NCBI RefSeq assembly: GCF_023517795.1 | Contig: NZ_CP082928.1 | Coordinates: forward strand, 744,001-808,000 | DNA: 64,000 nt | Direction of reading: 5' to 3' | Source: Pseudomonas fulva | GTDB lineage: Bacteria > Pseudomonadota > Gammaproteobacteria > Pseudomonadales > Pseudomonadaceae | Shown: piece after piece, positions 32,659 to 42,035 of the stretch | How the letters are laid out: the number at the start of each line of letters is the position of its first letter | Position numbering within the stretch: the first letter of the stretch is position 1 | Notes under the pieces: model-generated | Database searches by the model: none | Told to the model about the DNA's origin: nothing | The model's input: the letters and a program-made list of their open reading frames with translations, nothing else | Program-made: the position numbers and the translations under genes

Positions 32659-32663
32659 TCGCA

Positions 32664-32689
32664 GCGGGGCGAGGCCTGCCTCGCCCCGC
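32664..32689. terminator. Hairpin between convergent HDOD and tctE genes
   Basis: GCGGGGCGAGG (32664-32674), loop CCTG, and CCTCGCCCCGC (32679-32689) make a perfect 11-bp GC-rich stem in the 33-base gap between the two stop codons. It lacks a T-run, so it may be a weak bidirectional terminator or an mRNA end protector. Confidence 0.6.
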
Positions 32690-32691
32690 GG

Positions 32692-34083
32692 TCAACCGGC
32701 CTCGCCGCGAAATACCACGCGCACCAGCAGCCCATGGGGGCTGGCCTGATGCAGGCTGATATCGGCCCGGTGGGCGCGGCAGATCTCACCGACGATGGCC
32801 AGCCCCAGGCCAGCGCCCAGCCCCTGGGCCTGGCGTCGGTAGAAACGCTCGAATACCCGCTCCCGATCCTCCTCGGGAATGCCCGGCCCATCATCCTCGA
32901 CCTCCAGCACGCCCGGCTCCTGCACCCGCAGGATGACGTTGCCGCCGGCTTCGGTATAGGCCATGGCGTTGTCGACCAGATTGCACAACAGCTCGTTGAG
33001 CAGCGTCGGCTCGCCGCGAATCCACACCGGCTGCTCGGCCTCCAGCGCCAGGGCGACGCCGCGCGAATGGGCCAGGGGCGCCAACGCCATACCCAGTTCG
33101 CGAGCCAGCTGGCTGAGATCCAGGCGTAATGCGCCGCCCTCGGCGATCGCCCGCGCGCCGCTTTCGATCCGCGCCAGTGACAGCAACTGGTTGGCCAGGT
33201 GGGTCAGGCGATCGGCATTGAGGGCGGCGTCTTCCAGCGTCGCGTGCCAGATACGCGGATCCTCATCGCGCAAGCCCAGCTCGACCCGGGCCTTGAGCGC
33301 CGCCAGGGGCGTGCGCAGCTCATGGGAGGCATCGGCGATGAACTGCGATTGTCGCTCGAACAGGCCGCGCAGGCGGTCGTTGAACTGATTCAGGGCGTTT
33401 ACCAGCGGTCGCAGCTCCCTGGGCATGTCCTCGTCCGGCAGTGGCCGCAGGTCGTCGCTGCTGCGTGCGGCGACCGTCCTGCGCAGGCTTTCGAGCGGGC
33501 GCAACCCGGCGCTCACCGCCAACCAGACCAGCAGCAGCGCGCTGAGCGACAGCAAGCCCATCCGCCACAGCGTGCCCAACAGCAGGTCGCGGGTCATGCG
33601 CTCCCGGGCGCCCTGAGTTTCAGCCACGCGGATCTCGGCGACCCCGCTGTAACCGGGCTCGCTGACCGGCTGCAGAAAGCTCACCACCCGCACCCCCTGG
33701 CCGCGGTAGTCGCCGTCGTAGAATTTGGCCAGTGCCGGGTAATCGTTGGTTCGCGGCGTGTCTGGGGGCGCCGCTGGCAGGTCTTCGTAACCCGAAACCA
33801 GTTCACCCTTGGGCCCGAGCACCTGGTAGTAGATACGCCCGGCGCTGTCGTAGGCGAAGGTGTCCAGGGCGATATAGGGTACGTTGGCGCTGAGCATGCC
33901 CTCGACGGCGTAGAGCCCGTCGGAGATCGCCCGTGCCGATGCCAGCAGGGTGCGGTCATAGGCCGTATCGGCGGCGTGCCGGGCGCTCCAGTAGGCGGTC
34001 AGGCTGCTGACCAGAAGGATCACCGTGAACAGCACGGCCAGCCGGCGAATCAGCCGGCCACGCAAACTGCCGGGGCTAACCAC
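32692..34083 (-). CDS. tctE: Sensor histidine kinase TctE
   Basis: Membrane kinase paired with TctD to sense tricarboxylates. Two transmembrane segments (about residues 10-30 and 145-170) flank a periplasmic sensor region; a HAMP-like segment precedes the phosphoacceptor box FIADASHELRTPL, followed by N (LVDNAMAYT) and G (VEDDGPGIPEED, GLGAGLGLAI) boxes. The GTG at 34083 overlaps the tctD stop by eight bases. About 463 residues. Assignment to TctE rests on the linkage to opdH-tctCBA. Confidence 0.9.
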   Translation of the reverse strand: MVSPGSLRGRLIRRLAVLFTVILLVSSLTAYWSARHAADTAYDRTLLASARAISDGLYAVEGMLSANVPYIALDTFAYDSAGRIYYQVLGPKGELVSGYEDLPAAPPDTPRTNDYPALAKFYDGDYRGQGVRVVSFLQPVSEPGYSGVAEIRVAETQGARERMTRDLLLGTLWRMGLLSLSALLLVWLAVSAGLRPLESLRRTVAARSSDDLRPLPDEDMPRELRPLVNALNQFNDRLRGLFERQSQFIADASHELRTPLAALKARVELGLRDEDPRIWHATLEDAALNADRLTHLANQLLSLARIESGARAIAEGGALRLDLSQLARELGMALAPLAHSRGVALALEAEQPVWIRGEPTLLNELLCNLVDNAMAYTEAGGNVILRVQEPGVLEVEDDGPGIPEEDRERVFERFYRRQAQGLGAGLGLAIVGEICRAHRADISLHQASPHGLLVRVVFRGEAG

Positions 34084-34747
34084 CCGTGGCTTCCAGCAGA
34101 TAACCCAGACCGCGGAAGGTGACGATACGCACCGCACCGCCTTCGAGCTTCTTGCGCAGGCGATGGACGTAGATCTCGATGGAATCGGCGCTCGCCTCCT
34201 CGTCCAGGCCGAACACCTGGGAGGCCAGCTGTTCCTTGCTCATGACCCGCCCGGGCCGGGAGATCATCGCCTCGAGCACGGCCTGTTCACGGGAAGTCAG
34301 GGCGAGGCTTTCCTCCAGCAGGGTGAAGCGCCGGGTATCTAGGTCATACACCAGGTCGCCACAGCGCAACTGCTGCTCGCCACCGAGCATGCTGCGACGC
34401 AGCAAGGCCTTGACCCGCGCCTCCAGCTCGCTCAGTTCGAAGGGTTTGGCCAGGTAGTCGTCAGCGCCCAGGTTGAGGCCGTGCACGCGGTCCTTGACCT
34501 CGCCGCGGGCCGTGAGCATCAGCACCGGCACCGTCTTGCCACGGGCGCGCAAACGGGCCAGGACCTCGAAGCCGTCCATGCGTGGCAGGCCGACATCCAG
34601 AATCGCCAGGGCGTACTCCTCGCTGCCGAGGGCGAGATCTGCCGCCACGCCATCATGCAGAACATCCACCGTCCAACCCGCGCTCTTGAGCGCCTGGGTG
34701 ACGCTTGCCGCCAATTGCGGATGATCCTCGACCAGCAGAATTCGCAC
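34076..34747 (-). CDS. tctD: OmpR-family response regulator TctD
   Basis: 223 residues: receiver domain with ILLVEDH at the start and phosphoacceptor Asp51 (AILDVGLPRMDG), and a C-terminal winged helix (SADSIEIYVHRLRKKL, FRGLGYLLEA). The GTG at 34747 is chosen because GGAGG lies six bases upstream; the longer frame to 34783 is not needed. It diverges from opdH, whose promoter has a tandem repeat suited to an OmpR-type dimer. Confidence 0.93.
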   Translation of the reverse strand: MRILLVEDHPQLAASVTQALKSAGWTVDVLHDGVAADLALGSEEYALAILDVGLPRMDGFEVLARLRARGKTVPVLMLTARGEVKDRVHGLNLGADDYLAKPFELSELEARVKALLRRSMLGGEQQLRCGDLVYDLDTRRFTLLEESLALTSREQAVLEAMISRPGRVMSKEQLASQVFGLDEEASADSIEIYVHRLRKKLEGGAVRIVTFRGLGYLLEATGG

Positions 34748-34865
34748 TGCAACCTCCAACCGAACCATGGACTTGACCGCCATGTGTGGCGAGAGTTTAC
34801 CGCTAGTGCGAGGAGTTGGCAGTTACGGCGTGCAACGACGGCACATATGCAACAACTTGCCCCAT

Positions 34866-34898
34866 TGAAAGGTTGATGAAAGGTTGCACTTCTAGGAT
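34866..34898 (+). promoter_or_regulatory. Candidate TctD operator and opdH promoter
   Basis: TGAAAGGTTG occurs twice, at 34866-34875 and 34877-34886, a perfect 10-base direct repeat with an 11-base period. A TAGGAT -10 element follows at 34893-34898, and no good -35 is present at normal spacing. This is the layout of an OmpR-family activator site that replaces the -35. Binding by TctD is inferred. Confidence 0.55.
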
Positions 34899-34986
34899 CG
34901 CTCCAGGGCGGCTCGATCCGCTCACAAAACGATCTGCGCCGTGCCGTGCGATCGTGAAAACAATAACAACAATGGAGTTACCCCAC

Positions 34987-36252
34987 ATGCCAACAGCCAT
35001 GCGCCAGGCCATCTCGCCGTTGAGCTTGCTCAGCCTCGCACTGCCAACCGCGCTGCTCGCCCCAATGGCTCACGCTGCTTTCGTCGAAGACAGCTCTGCC
35101 AGCCTGACCACCACCAATATCTACCTGAACCGTGATTTCCGCGAAGGCACTGGCCAGAACAAACGCGAAGAATGGGGTCAGGGTTTCCTGCTGGACCTGC
35201 GCTCCGGCTTCACCGAAGGCACCGTCGGTTTTGGCGTCGATGCGATGGGCATGCTGGGCGTCAAGCTGGATTCCGGCGGCGGCCGCACCGGTACCGACCT
35301 GTTGCCGGTTCAGGACGACGGCGGCACGCCGGACGAGTTCTCCCGTCTGGGCCTGACCGCCAAGCTCAAGGTGTCCGAAACCGAGTTGCGCTACGGCTCG
35401 CACATTCCCGAGCTGCCGGTGATCAAGGCCAGCGACAGCCGCTTGCTGCCGCAGGTATTCGAAGGCGGCCTGCTGACCTCGTCCGAACTGGACGGCCTGA
35501 CCTTCACCGGTGGTCGCCTGGACAAGGTCATCGACCGTGCCTCGACCAACTCCGAAGACCTCGTGCTCAACAGCAAGAACGGCCGTTATGCCGGCGGCAT
35601 CACCGCCGACCATCTCGACCTCGCGGGTCTCGATTATGCGTTCAGCAAAAACGTGACGGGGCGGTATTACTTCGCCGACCTCGACGATATCTATCGCCAG
35701 CATTTCTTCGGGCTGCAGACCAAGCACCCCCTGGGCGCCGGCGTACTCTCCAGCGACCTGCGCCTGACCATCAGCAACGATAGCGGCGCGTCCAAGGCCG
35801 GCAAGATCGACAACCGCGCCCTGAACGGCATGGTCAGTTACGCCATCAGCAGCCACAAGTTCGGCCTCGGCTATCAGGACATGAGCGGCGACACCGGCTT
35901 CGCCTACATCGATGGCAGCGATCCGTTCCTGGTCAACTTCGTGCAGATCAACGACTTTGCCAACGCCGACGAACGTTCCTGGCAAGCCCGCTACGACTTC
36001 GACTTCGCCAAGGTCGGCGTTCCTGGCCTGAGCTTCATGACCCGCTACATCAGCGGTGACGACGCCAAGATCAGCGGCAGCAACCAGACCGGCGGCGATT
36101 GGGAGCGCGACATCGAACTCAAGTACGTGGTGCAGAGCGGCGCGCTGAAAGATCTCTACGTGCGCTTGCGCAATGCCAGCTTCCGCTCCGATTTCGCCCG
36201 CGATGCCGATGAAAACCGCATCATCGTTGGCTACTCGCTGCCAATTTGGTAA
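34987..36252 (+). CDS. opdH: Outer-membrane porin OpdH (OprD family)
   Basis: A 421-residue OprD-type channel. Signal peptide to about residue 31 (APMAHAAF), then the family start FVEDSSASLTTTNIYLNRDFR and a terminal strand ending in the aromatic residue Trp (VGYSLPIW), as needed for outer-membrane assembly. Its place between tctDE and tctCBA indicates tricarboxylate (cis-aconitate/citrate) uptake, as for P. aeruginosa OpdH. The ATG at 34987 has GGAG nine bases upstream. Confidence 0.92.
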   Translation: MPTAMRQAISPLSLLSLALPTALLAPMAHAAFVEDSSASLTTTNIYLNRDFREGTGQNKREEWGQGFLLDLRSGFTEGTVGFGVDAMGMLGVKLDSGGGRTGTDLLPVQDDGGTPDEFSRLGLTAKLKVSETELRYGSHIPELPVIKASDSRLLPQVFEGGLLTSSELDGLTFTGGRLDKVIDRASTNSEDLVLNSKNGRYAGGITADHLDLAGLDYAFSKNVTGRYYFADLDDIYRQHFFGLQTKHPLGAGVLSSDLRLTISNDSGASKAGKIDNRALNGMVSYAISSHKFGLGYQDMSGDTGFAYIDGSDPFLVNFVQINDFANADERSWQARYDFDFAKVGVPGLSFMTRYISGDDAKISGSNQTGGDWERDIELKYVVQSGALKDLYVRLRNASFRSDFARDADENRIIVGYSLPIW

Positions 36253-36282
36253 CTCACAATAAAAACTCTGAGGACCCGTCCC

Positions 36283-37266
36283 ATGAAAAAAACCTTTACC
36301 CGTATAGCCCTGACAGCCGCCTGCATGGCCTTCGCAGGCCCGTTGCTGGCCGACGAGCCCCGTCGTCCGGAATGCATCGCGCCGGCGGCCCCCGGCGGCG
36401 GCTTCGACCTGACCTGCAAGCTGGCGCAGAGCGCGCTGGTGGAAAGCAAGCTGCTCAAATCACCGATGCGTGTGACCTACATGCCCGGCGGCGTCGGTGC
36501 GGTGGCCTACAACGCGGTGGTCGCCCAGCGTCCGTCCGAAGCGGGCACCATCACCGCCTTCTCCAGCGGCTCGCTGCTCAACCTGGCCCAGGGCAAGTTC
36601 GGCCGTTTCGACGAGAACGCCGTGAAGTGGCTGGCCGGCGTCGGCACCAGCTATGGCGCCCTGGCGGTACGCAAGGACTCGCCGTTCAAGACCCTCGACG
36701 ATCTGGTCAAGGCGCTGAAAGACAACCCGGGCAAGGTGGTGATCGGCTCCGGCGGCACCGTTGGCAGCCAGGACTGGATGCAGACCGCGCTGATCGCCCG
36801 CGCTGCCGGCATCGACCCACGGGAACTGCGTTACGTGGCAATGGAAGGGGGTGGCGAGCTGGCCACCGCCCTGCTCGGTGGCCACATCCAGGTAGCCAGT
36901 ACCGATATCTCCGACTCGGTGCCACACATCGAAAGCGGTGACATGCGCATTCTCGCGGTGTTCTCCGAAGAGCGCCTGCCGGGTGACGTGGTCGCCAGCA
37001 TTCCGACCGCCAAGGAGCAGGGCTTCGATGTGGTCTGGCCGGTGATCCGCGGCTTCTACCTCGGCCCGAAGGTCAGCGACGAAGCCTACACCTGGTGGAA
37101 GAATTCCTTCGACCAGCTGCTGGCCTCCGAAGACTTCGCCAAGCTGCGTGAGGATCGCGAGCTCTACCCGTTCGCCATGACCGGTGACGAGCTGGACGCC
37201 TACGTCAAGAAGCAGGTCGCGCAATACAAGGAACTGGCCCAGGAATTCGGCCTGATCCAGCAGTAA
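36283..37266 (+). CDS. tctC: Tricarboxylate-binding periplasmic protein TctC
   Basis: Periplasmic receptor of the tripartite tricarboxylate transporter. Signal peptide to about 23 (GPLLADEP); the mature protein has the Bug/TctC fold with PECIAPAAPGGGFDLTC at the ligand entrance, VIGSGGTVGSQDWMQTAL and the AMEGGGELATALLGGHIQVA segment. 327 residues. It lies 30 bases after opdH and before tctB. Confidence 0.95.
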   Translation: MKKTFTRIALTAACMAFAGPLLADEPRRPECIAPAAPGGGFDLTCKLAQSALVESKLLKSPMRVTYMPGGVGAVAYNAVVAQRPSEAGTITAFSSGSLLNLAQGKFGRFDENAVKWLAGVGTSYGALAVRKDSPFKTLDDLVKALKDNPGKVVIGSGGTVGSQDWMQTALIARAAGIDPRELRYVAMEGGGELATALLGGHIQVASTDISDSVPHIESGDMRILAVFSEERLPGDVVASIPTAKEQGFDVVWPVIRGFYLGPKVSDEAYTWWKNSFDQLLASEDFAKLREDRELYPFAMTGDELDAYVKKQVAQYKELAQEFGLIQQ

Positions 37267-37298
37267 CACCCGCTCCGCATCCTTTACCCCGTCATCCT

Positions 37299-37321
37299 CT
37301 GGGCACCGCCCAGGGGGTGCC
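37299..37321 (+). other. Hairpin between tctC and tctB
   Basis: CTGGGC (37299-37304) and GCCCAG (37308-37313) form a stem; an alternative pairs GGCACC (37302-37307) with GGTGCC (37316-37321). No T-run follows. It probably lets the binding-protein mRNA outlast or outnumber tctBA, as in other binding-protein operons. Confidence 0.5.
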
Positions 37322-37351
37322 TTCGCCATGCAAAAAAAGAGGATTTCCTCA

Positions 37352-37810
37352 ATGTCGCAACGCATTTTCGGCGTCGTGCTGCTGCTCGCCTGTGTCGCGC
37401 TGGGCATCGTTGCCTGGGGCTATCACGCGCCCTTCTCCTATGAACCGGTGGGCCCCCGTGCCTACCCGATGCTGCTGCTGATCCTCATGGGTCTGGGCGC
37501 CATCTACCTGCTGGTCAAGAAGCCTTCGAGCAGCGCCTCGCACAGCGACGAGCCGCCTCTGGATCGTCACGTGATCGGCAAGGTGGTCGGCTGCGTGGTG
37601 ATCCTCACCATCTACGCCGCCCTGTTCGAACCCCTGGGCTTCGTGCCGGCCAGCCTGATTTTCGGCATCGCCATGGCGCGCCTGTACGAAGGCACCTGGG
37701 TCGCCAGCGTGATTTCCGGCGTGGTACTGGCCATCGGTCTGTACCTGCTGTTCGACAAAATCCTCGACGTACCGCTGCCGCTCGGCATCCTGTCCTCCCT
37801 GGAGATCTGA
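37352..37810 (+). CDS. tctB: Tripartite tricarboxylate transporter small membrane subunit TctB
   Basis: 152 residues with four predicted transmembrane segments (starting near 5, 38, 78 and 115) and the GPRAYPMLL segment typical of TctB. The ATG at 37352 has GAGG nine bases upstream; an in-frame ATG at 37328 is less likely. It is three bases from tctA. Confidence 0.92.
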   Translation: MSQRIFGVVLLLACVALGIVAWGYHAPFSYEPVGPRAYPMLLLILMGLGAIYLLVKKPSSSASHSDEPPLDRHVIGKVVGCVVILTIYAALFEPLGFVPASLIFGIAMARLYEGTWVASVISGVVLAIGLYLLFDKILDVPLPLGILSSLEI

Positions 37811-37813
37811 TCC

Positions 37814-39328
37814 GTGGATACTTTTAGCTACCTGGGTCAGGGCTTCGGCGTCGCCCTGAGCCCCTACAACCTGTTCACCGCCCTGTGCGGCACCCTGATC
37901 GGCACCATCGTCGGCCTGCTGCCGGGCCTGGGCCCGATCAACGGCGTGGCCCTGCTGATCCCGATCGCCTTCGCCCTCGGCCTGCCACCGGAAACCGCGC
38001 TGATCCTGCTCGCCGCCGTGTACCTGGGCTGCGAATACGGCGGCCGTATTTCCTCGATCCTGCTGAACATCCCGGGCGAAGCCTCGGCGGTGATGACCAC
38101 CCTGGACGGCTACCCGCTGGCGCGCCAGGGCAAGGCCGGTGTGGCCCTGTCGATCTCCGCCTGGAGCTCGTTCGTCGGTGGCCTGATGGCGACCTGTGGG
38201 GTGGTGATCTTCGCCCCGCTGCTGGCCAAGTGGGCAGTGGCCTTCGGCCCGGCCGAATACTTCGTGCTGATGGTGTTCGCCATCGTCTGCCTGGCAGGCA
38301 TGGCCGGCAACAAACCAATGAAGACCGCCATCGCGGCCTGTATTGGCTTGTTCCTGTCGTGCGTCGGTATCGATTCGAACAGCGGCGTGTACCGCTTCAC
38401 CTTCGGCAGCCTGGGCCTGGCCGATGGCATCCAGTTCGTGGTGCTGGTACTGGGTCTGTTCTCGGTCAGCGAGATTCTGGTGCTGCTGGAGCGTACCCAC
38501 CACGGTCAGAAGGCCATCGAAGCCAAGGGCCGCATGCTCTTCAACCTGAAGGAAGGCCTGTCGGTGCTGGCCACCAACCTGCGCAGCGGCGCGGTCGGTT
38601 TCGGCCTGGGCATCCTGCCCGGCGCAGGCGCGACCCTGGCCAGTGCGGTGGCGTACATGAGCGAAAAGCGCCTGGCCCACAAGGACAACAAGTTCGGCAA
38701 CGGTGACCTGCGCGGCCTGGCGGCCCCGGAAACCGCCAACAGCGCCTCGGCCTGCGGCTCCATGGTGCCGATGCTGACCCTCGGCGTTCCCGGCTCCGGC
38801 ACCACCGCGGTGATGCTCGGCGCCCTGACGCTGTACAACATCACCCCGGGCCCGCTGCTGTTCCAGAACCAGCCGGACATCGTCTGGGGGTTGATCGCCT
38901 CGCTGTTCGTGGCCAACGTCATGCTCATCGTGATGAACGTGCCGATGATCAAGATATTCACCAAGATCCTCGCCGTGCCGTACTGGGCACTGGTGCCGGC
39001 CATCGCCATCATCACCTCGATCGGCGTCTACGCCGTGCACGCCACCGCGTTCGACCTGTACCTGATGATCGGCATCGGCATCGCCGGCTACATCCTGCGC
39101 AAGATGGACTTCCCGCTGTCGGCGATCCTGCTGGGCTTCATCCTCGGCGGCCTGATGGAACAGAACCTGCGCCGCGCCCTGTCGATCTCCAACGGCGAGC
39201 TGGGCATCCTGTTCGCCAGCCCGATCACCTGGGGCGTGTGGACGCTGATCGTGGCGATGATCGCCCTGCCGTTCTACCGTACCTGGCGCAAGCGCAGCCA
39301 GCGCAAGGCCGAAGCGGCCAATGCCTGA
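37814..39328 (+). CDS. tctA: Tripartite tricarboxylate transporter large membrane subunit TctA
   Basis: 504-residue permease with about 12 transmembrane segments. LFTALCGTLIGTIVGLLPGLGPINGVALL and GAVGFGLGILPGAGATLA are the two conserved family blocks that line the transport path. The start is GTG (37814). Its end overlaps the AbrB-family gene by eight bases. Confidence 0.95.
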   Translation: MDTFSYLGQGFGVALSPYNLFTALCGTLIGTIVGLLPGLGPINGVALLIPIAFALGLPPETALILLAAVYLGCEYGGRISSILLNIPGEASAVMTTLDGYPLARQGKAGVALSISAWSSFVGGLMATCGVVIFAPLLAKWAVAFGPAEYFVLMVFAIVCLAGMAGNKPMKTAIAACIGLFLSCVGIDSNSGVYRFTFGSLGLADGIQFVVLVLGLFSVSEILVLLERTHHGQKAIEAKGRMLFNLKEGLSVLATNLRSGAVGFGLGILPGAGATLASAVAYMSEKRLAHKDNKFGNGDLRGLAAPETANSASACGSMVPMLTLGVPGSGTTAVMLGALTLYNITPGPLLFQNQPDIVWGLIASLFVANVMLIVMNVPMIKIFTKILAVPYWALVPAIAIITSIGVYAVHATAFDLYLMIGIGIAGYILRKMDFPLSAILLGFILGGLMEQNLRRALSISNGELGILFASPITWGVWTLIVAMIALPFYRTWRKRSQRKAEAANA

Positions 39329-40376
39329 TAGCGACGCCCCCCACGGCAACCCCAGGCACCTGCGCAACTGGTGGCTCACGCCACTGGTTGGCGCAGCGGG
39401 TGGTTATCTGGCCAGCCTCATCGGCTGGCCTTTGCCTTGGGTGATCGGGTCCCTGCTGGCAGTTATCCTGCTGCGCTGCAGCGGTGTGCTCAGCCAGGAA
39501 ATGCCCGGCGGGCGCCAGGTGGGCCAGTGGCTGGTGGCCGCCGGCATTGGCCTGCACTTCACCAGCGAAGTGCTCGAGCAGGTACTCGGCAACCTGACGA
39601 TCATCCTGCTCGGCGCCTTCGCTACTCTCGCCCTCAGTGCCATTGGCATTGCCGGTCTGCGCCGCGCCGGGGTGGATCGTGCCAAGGCGTTCTTCGCCAG
39701 CATGCCGGGCGGCGCCAGCGAGATGGTCAACCTGTCCCGTCGCCACGGCGCGCAACCGGCACGCATCGCCGCTGCGCACAGCGTGCGCCTGCTGATGGTC
39801 ATCCTGCTGATCCCGGCACTGTTCACCTGGGGCCTGCCGCCCGTCGAACCCGCAGCGCCGATGGCGGTGGACTGGTTCTGGCTGGCCATCCTGCTACCGG
39901 CAGGTGCCTTGCTGGCTCTGCTGTGGCGACGACTCGGGCAACCCAACCCCTGGATGCTCGGCCCATTGACGCTGTGCGCCGCGGCCAGCGTGACCTTCGA
40001 TCTGCATATCGGCATGCCGGGCTGGCTCGGTCAGCTCGGCCAGTGGCTGATCGGTTGCGCCCTTGGCTGTCATTTCGACCGGGCGTTCTTTCGCAGTGCC
40101 CCGGGTTTTCTCGCGAGGGTGGTGCTGTTCACCCTACTGGCGATGATCGTCACGGCGCTGCTCGGCTCGGCCATCGGCTGGCTGAGCGGTAACGAATCGG
40201 TGTCGCTGATGCTCGGCATGATGCCCGGCGGCATCACCGAGCTGTGCCTGACCGCAGAAGCGCTGCAGTTGTCGGTGGCCCTGGTCACGGCGCTGCAGGC
40301 CTTGCGCCTGTTTCTGGTGATGTTCCTGGCCGAGCCCTTGTTCCGGCTATGGCAACGCCACTCGCCGCAGCCCTGA
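39321..40376 (+). CDS. AbrB-family membrane protein
   Basis: 351 residues and around ten transmembrane segments in two similar halves, each with a glycine-rich block (KAFFASMPGGASEMV and LMLGMMPGGITEL). This is the AbrB/PF05145 membrane family, which is unrelated to the AbrB DNA-binding regulators. The function is not established. The overlap with tctA by eight bases suggests co-expression with the tricarboxylate transporter. Confidence 0.88.
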   Translation: MPDSDAPHGNPRHLRNWWLTPLVGAAGGYLASLIGWPLPWVIGSLLAVILLRCSGVLSQEMPGGRQVGQWLVAAGIGLHFTSEVLEQVLGNLTIILLGAFATLALSAIGIAGLRRAGVDRAKAFFASMPGGASEMVNLSRRHGAQPARIAAAHSVRLLMVILLIPALFTWGLPPVEPAAPMAVDWFWLAILLPAGALLALLWRRLGQPNPWMLGPLTLCAAASVTFDLHIGMPGWLGQLGQWLIGCALGCHFDRAFFRSAPGFLARVVLFTLLAMIVTALLGSAIGWLSGNESVSLMLGMMPGGITELCLTAEALQLSVALVTALQALRLFLVMFLAEPLFRLWQRHSPQP

Positions 40377-40378
40377 CC

Positions 40379-40407
40379 GCCCAAGCCTGACTCCGTGGGC
40401 TTTTTTT
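40379..40407 (+). terminator. Intrinsic terminator after the tct operon
   Basis: GCCCA (40379-40383) and TGGGC (40396-40400) form a short stem followed directly by seven T. It starts three bases past the stop of the AbrB-family gene. Confidence 0.65.
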
Positions 40408-40481
40408 AGCGGATATGTCCAAACGGGTGCTGTCGATATGGCTGGCGTACTCTTTGCCAGTGCGCGCCAAGAGGAATCGAC

Positions 40482-41336
40482 ATGCCCGGGTATCTGAAGA
40501 GCTTGCTCCTGCTGCTATCGCTCGGCCTGCTGGTCAGTGCCTGCAGCAAGGCCGGCCTGGCCTATCGCAACCTGGACTGGGTGATTTCCTGGCGGGTGGA
40601 TCAGTACCTGGATCTCGATTCACAGCAGAAGGCCTGGTTCAAGCCCAGGCTACAGGAACACCTGGCCTGGCATTGCAGCAGCGAACTGCCGCGTTACGTG
40701 GACTGGCTGCAGCGCACCGAGCAGTTGGTCCAGCAGCCTGCACCGGATGCCGGCCAACTGGAAACGCAGATGATCGAGGCCGAGCAGGCCTTCAACGCCA
40801 TCATGCAGCAGACCACCCCGACGACCGTCGCCCTACTCGCCGACCTGCGCCCCGAACAGGTCCAGCGGTTGTACGCCCGTATGGAAAAGGACAACCGCGA
40901 GGACCGACAGAAGTTTCTCGAACCGCCCATGGAAACCCAGATCAGCGAGCGCGCCGAACGCCTGGAAAAACGCCTGAACCCCTGGTTCGGCAGCCTCAAC
41001 GAAACGCAGAAGGCGCGCGTCGCCCAATGGGCCAGCGAGCGCCGCGATCAGAACCGTCTGTGGCTGGAAAACCGCGCACGCTGGCAGGGCGAGTTTCGCC
41101 GCGTGCTGGATGAACGTGATGCCCCGGACTTCGCCCAAAGCATGAGCCATGTGCTGGAGAACCGCCGCGGCGGCCATGACGAGCAAACCACCCACGCCTA
41201 CGAACAATCGCGTCAGGCCATGGCCGCACTGCTCAGCGACCTGCTGGCTGCAGCCGACGACAGCCAGCGCGACCGGGTGACCCAGCGCCTGGCTTCCATA
41301 AGCTCCGACCTAGCCGCAGAGATCTGTAGCGGCTGA
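40482..41336 (+). CDS. DUF6279 lipoprotein
   Basis: 284 residues. The lipobox LLVSAC (Cys21) marks a lipoprotein. The mature part begins SKAGLAYRNLDWVISWRVDQYLDLDSQQK, typical of DUF6279, and is otherwise helical and charged (KRLNPWFGSLNETQKARVAQW). The function is unknown. Its stop codon abuts the ung stop codon on the other strand with no gap. Confidence 0.85.
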   Translation: MPGYLKSLLLLLSLGLLVSACSKAGLAYRNLDWVISWRVDQYLDLDSQQKAWFKPRLQEHLAWHCSSELPRYVDWLQRTEQLVQQPAPDAGQLETQMIEAEQAFNAIMQQTTPTTVALLADLRPEQVQRLYARMEKDNREDRQKFLEPPMETQISERAERLEKRLNPWFGSLNETQKARVAQWASERRDQNRLWLENRARWQGEFRRVLDERDAPDFAQSMSHVLENRRGGHDEQTTHAYEQSRQAMAALLSDLLAAADDSQRDRVTQRLASISSDLAAEICSG

Positions 41337-42035
41337 CTAGTTCTGAAGCGGCGGTAGACGCCAGTCGATCGGCGTCAGCCCGTTCTGCTCGAGGAACTTG
41401 TTGGTGCGGCTGAAATGGCCGTTGCCGATAAAGCCCCGATGCGCCGACAACGGCGACGGGTGCGGCGAACGCAGCACCAGATGCTTGCTGGTGTCGATCA
41501 GCCGCTCCTTGCTCTGCGCATGGGCGCCCCAGAGCAAAAACACCAGATGCGGGCGCTGCTCGCTGACCACCGAAATGATCCGGTCCGTGAACGGTTGCCA
41601 GCCCTTGGCCGCATGGGAGCCGGCATTGGCGCGCTCGACGGTGAGCGAGGTGTTGAGCAGGAGTACGCCCTGCTCCGCCCAGGACTGCAGATAGCCATGG
41701 TTGGGAATATCGATATTGAGGTCGCGCTTGAGCTCCTTATAGATGTTCACCAGCGACGGCGGCGTGGCCACTCCGGGCTGCACCGAGAAGCACAGGCCAT
41801 GGGCCTGGCCTGGACCGTGGTAAGGATCCTGGCCGATGATCACCACCTTGACCTGATCGAGGGGCGTGGAATCCAGCGCGTTGAAGATCAGCGGGCCGGG
41901 TGGATAGATCTCCTTGCCTGCCGCCTTTTCCTGGCGCAGGAAATCGCCCAGGGCGCTCATGTAAGGCTTGTCGAATTCGTCGTGGAGCGCCTGTTTCCAG
42001 CCGGCCTCCAGCTTGACCTTGTCTGCGGCGGACAT
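41337..42035 (-). CDS. ung: Uracil-DNA glycosylase
   Basis: Family 1 UDG, 232 residues, removing uracil from DNA. The catalytic motif GQDPYHG (Asp70) is at 68-74, and the minor-groove loop [11 protein letters not shown] is near residue 195. Start ATG at 42035. Confidence 0.97.
   Translation of the reverse strand: MSAADKVKLEAGWKQALHDEFDKPYMSALGDFLRQEKAAGKEIYPPGPLIFNALDSTPLDQVKVVIIGQDPYHGPGQAHGLCFSVQPGVATPPSLVNIYKELKRDLNIDIPNHGYLQSWAEQGVLLLNTSLTVERANAGSHAAKGWQPFTDRIISVVSEQRPHLVFLLWGAHAQSKERLIDTSKHLVLRSPHPSPLSAHRGFIGNGHFSRTNKFLEQNGLTPIDWRLPPLQN

Noticed and set aside
37349..39379. A 676-codon open frame on the minus strand opposite tctB and tctA
   Set aside because: Antisense shadow caused by high GC at third codon positions; Gln/His/Asp-rich with no family motif.
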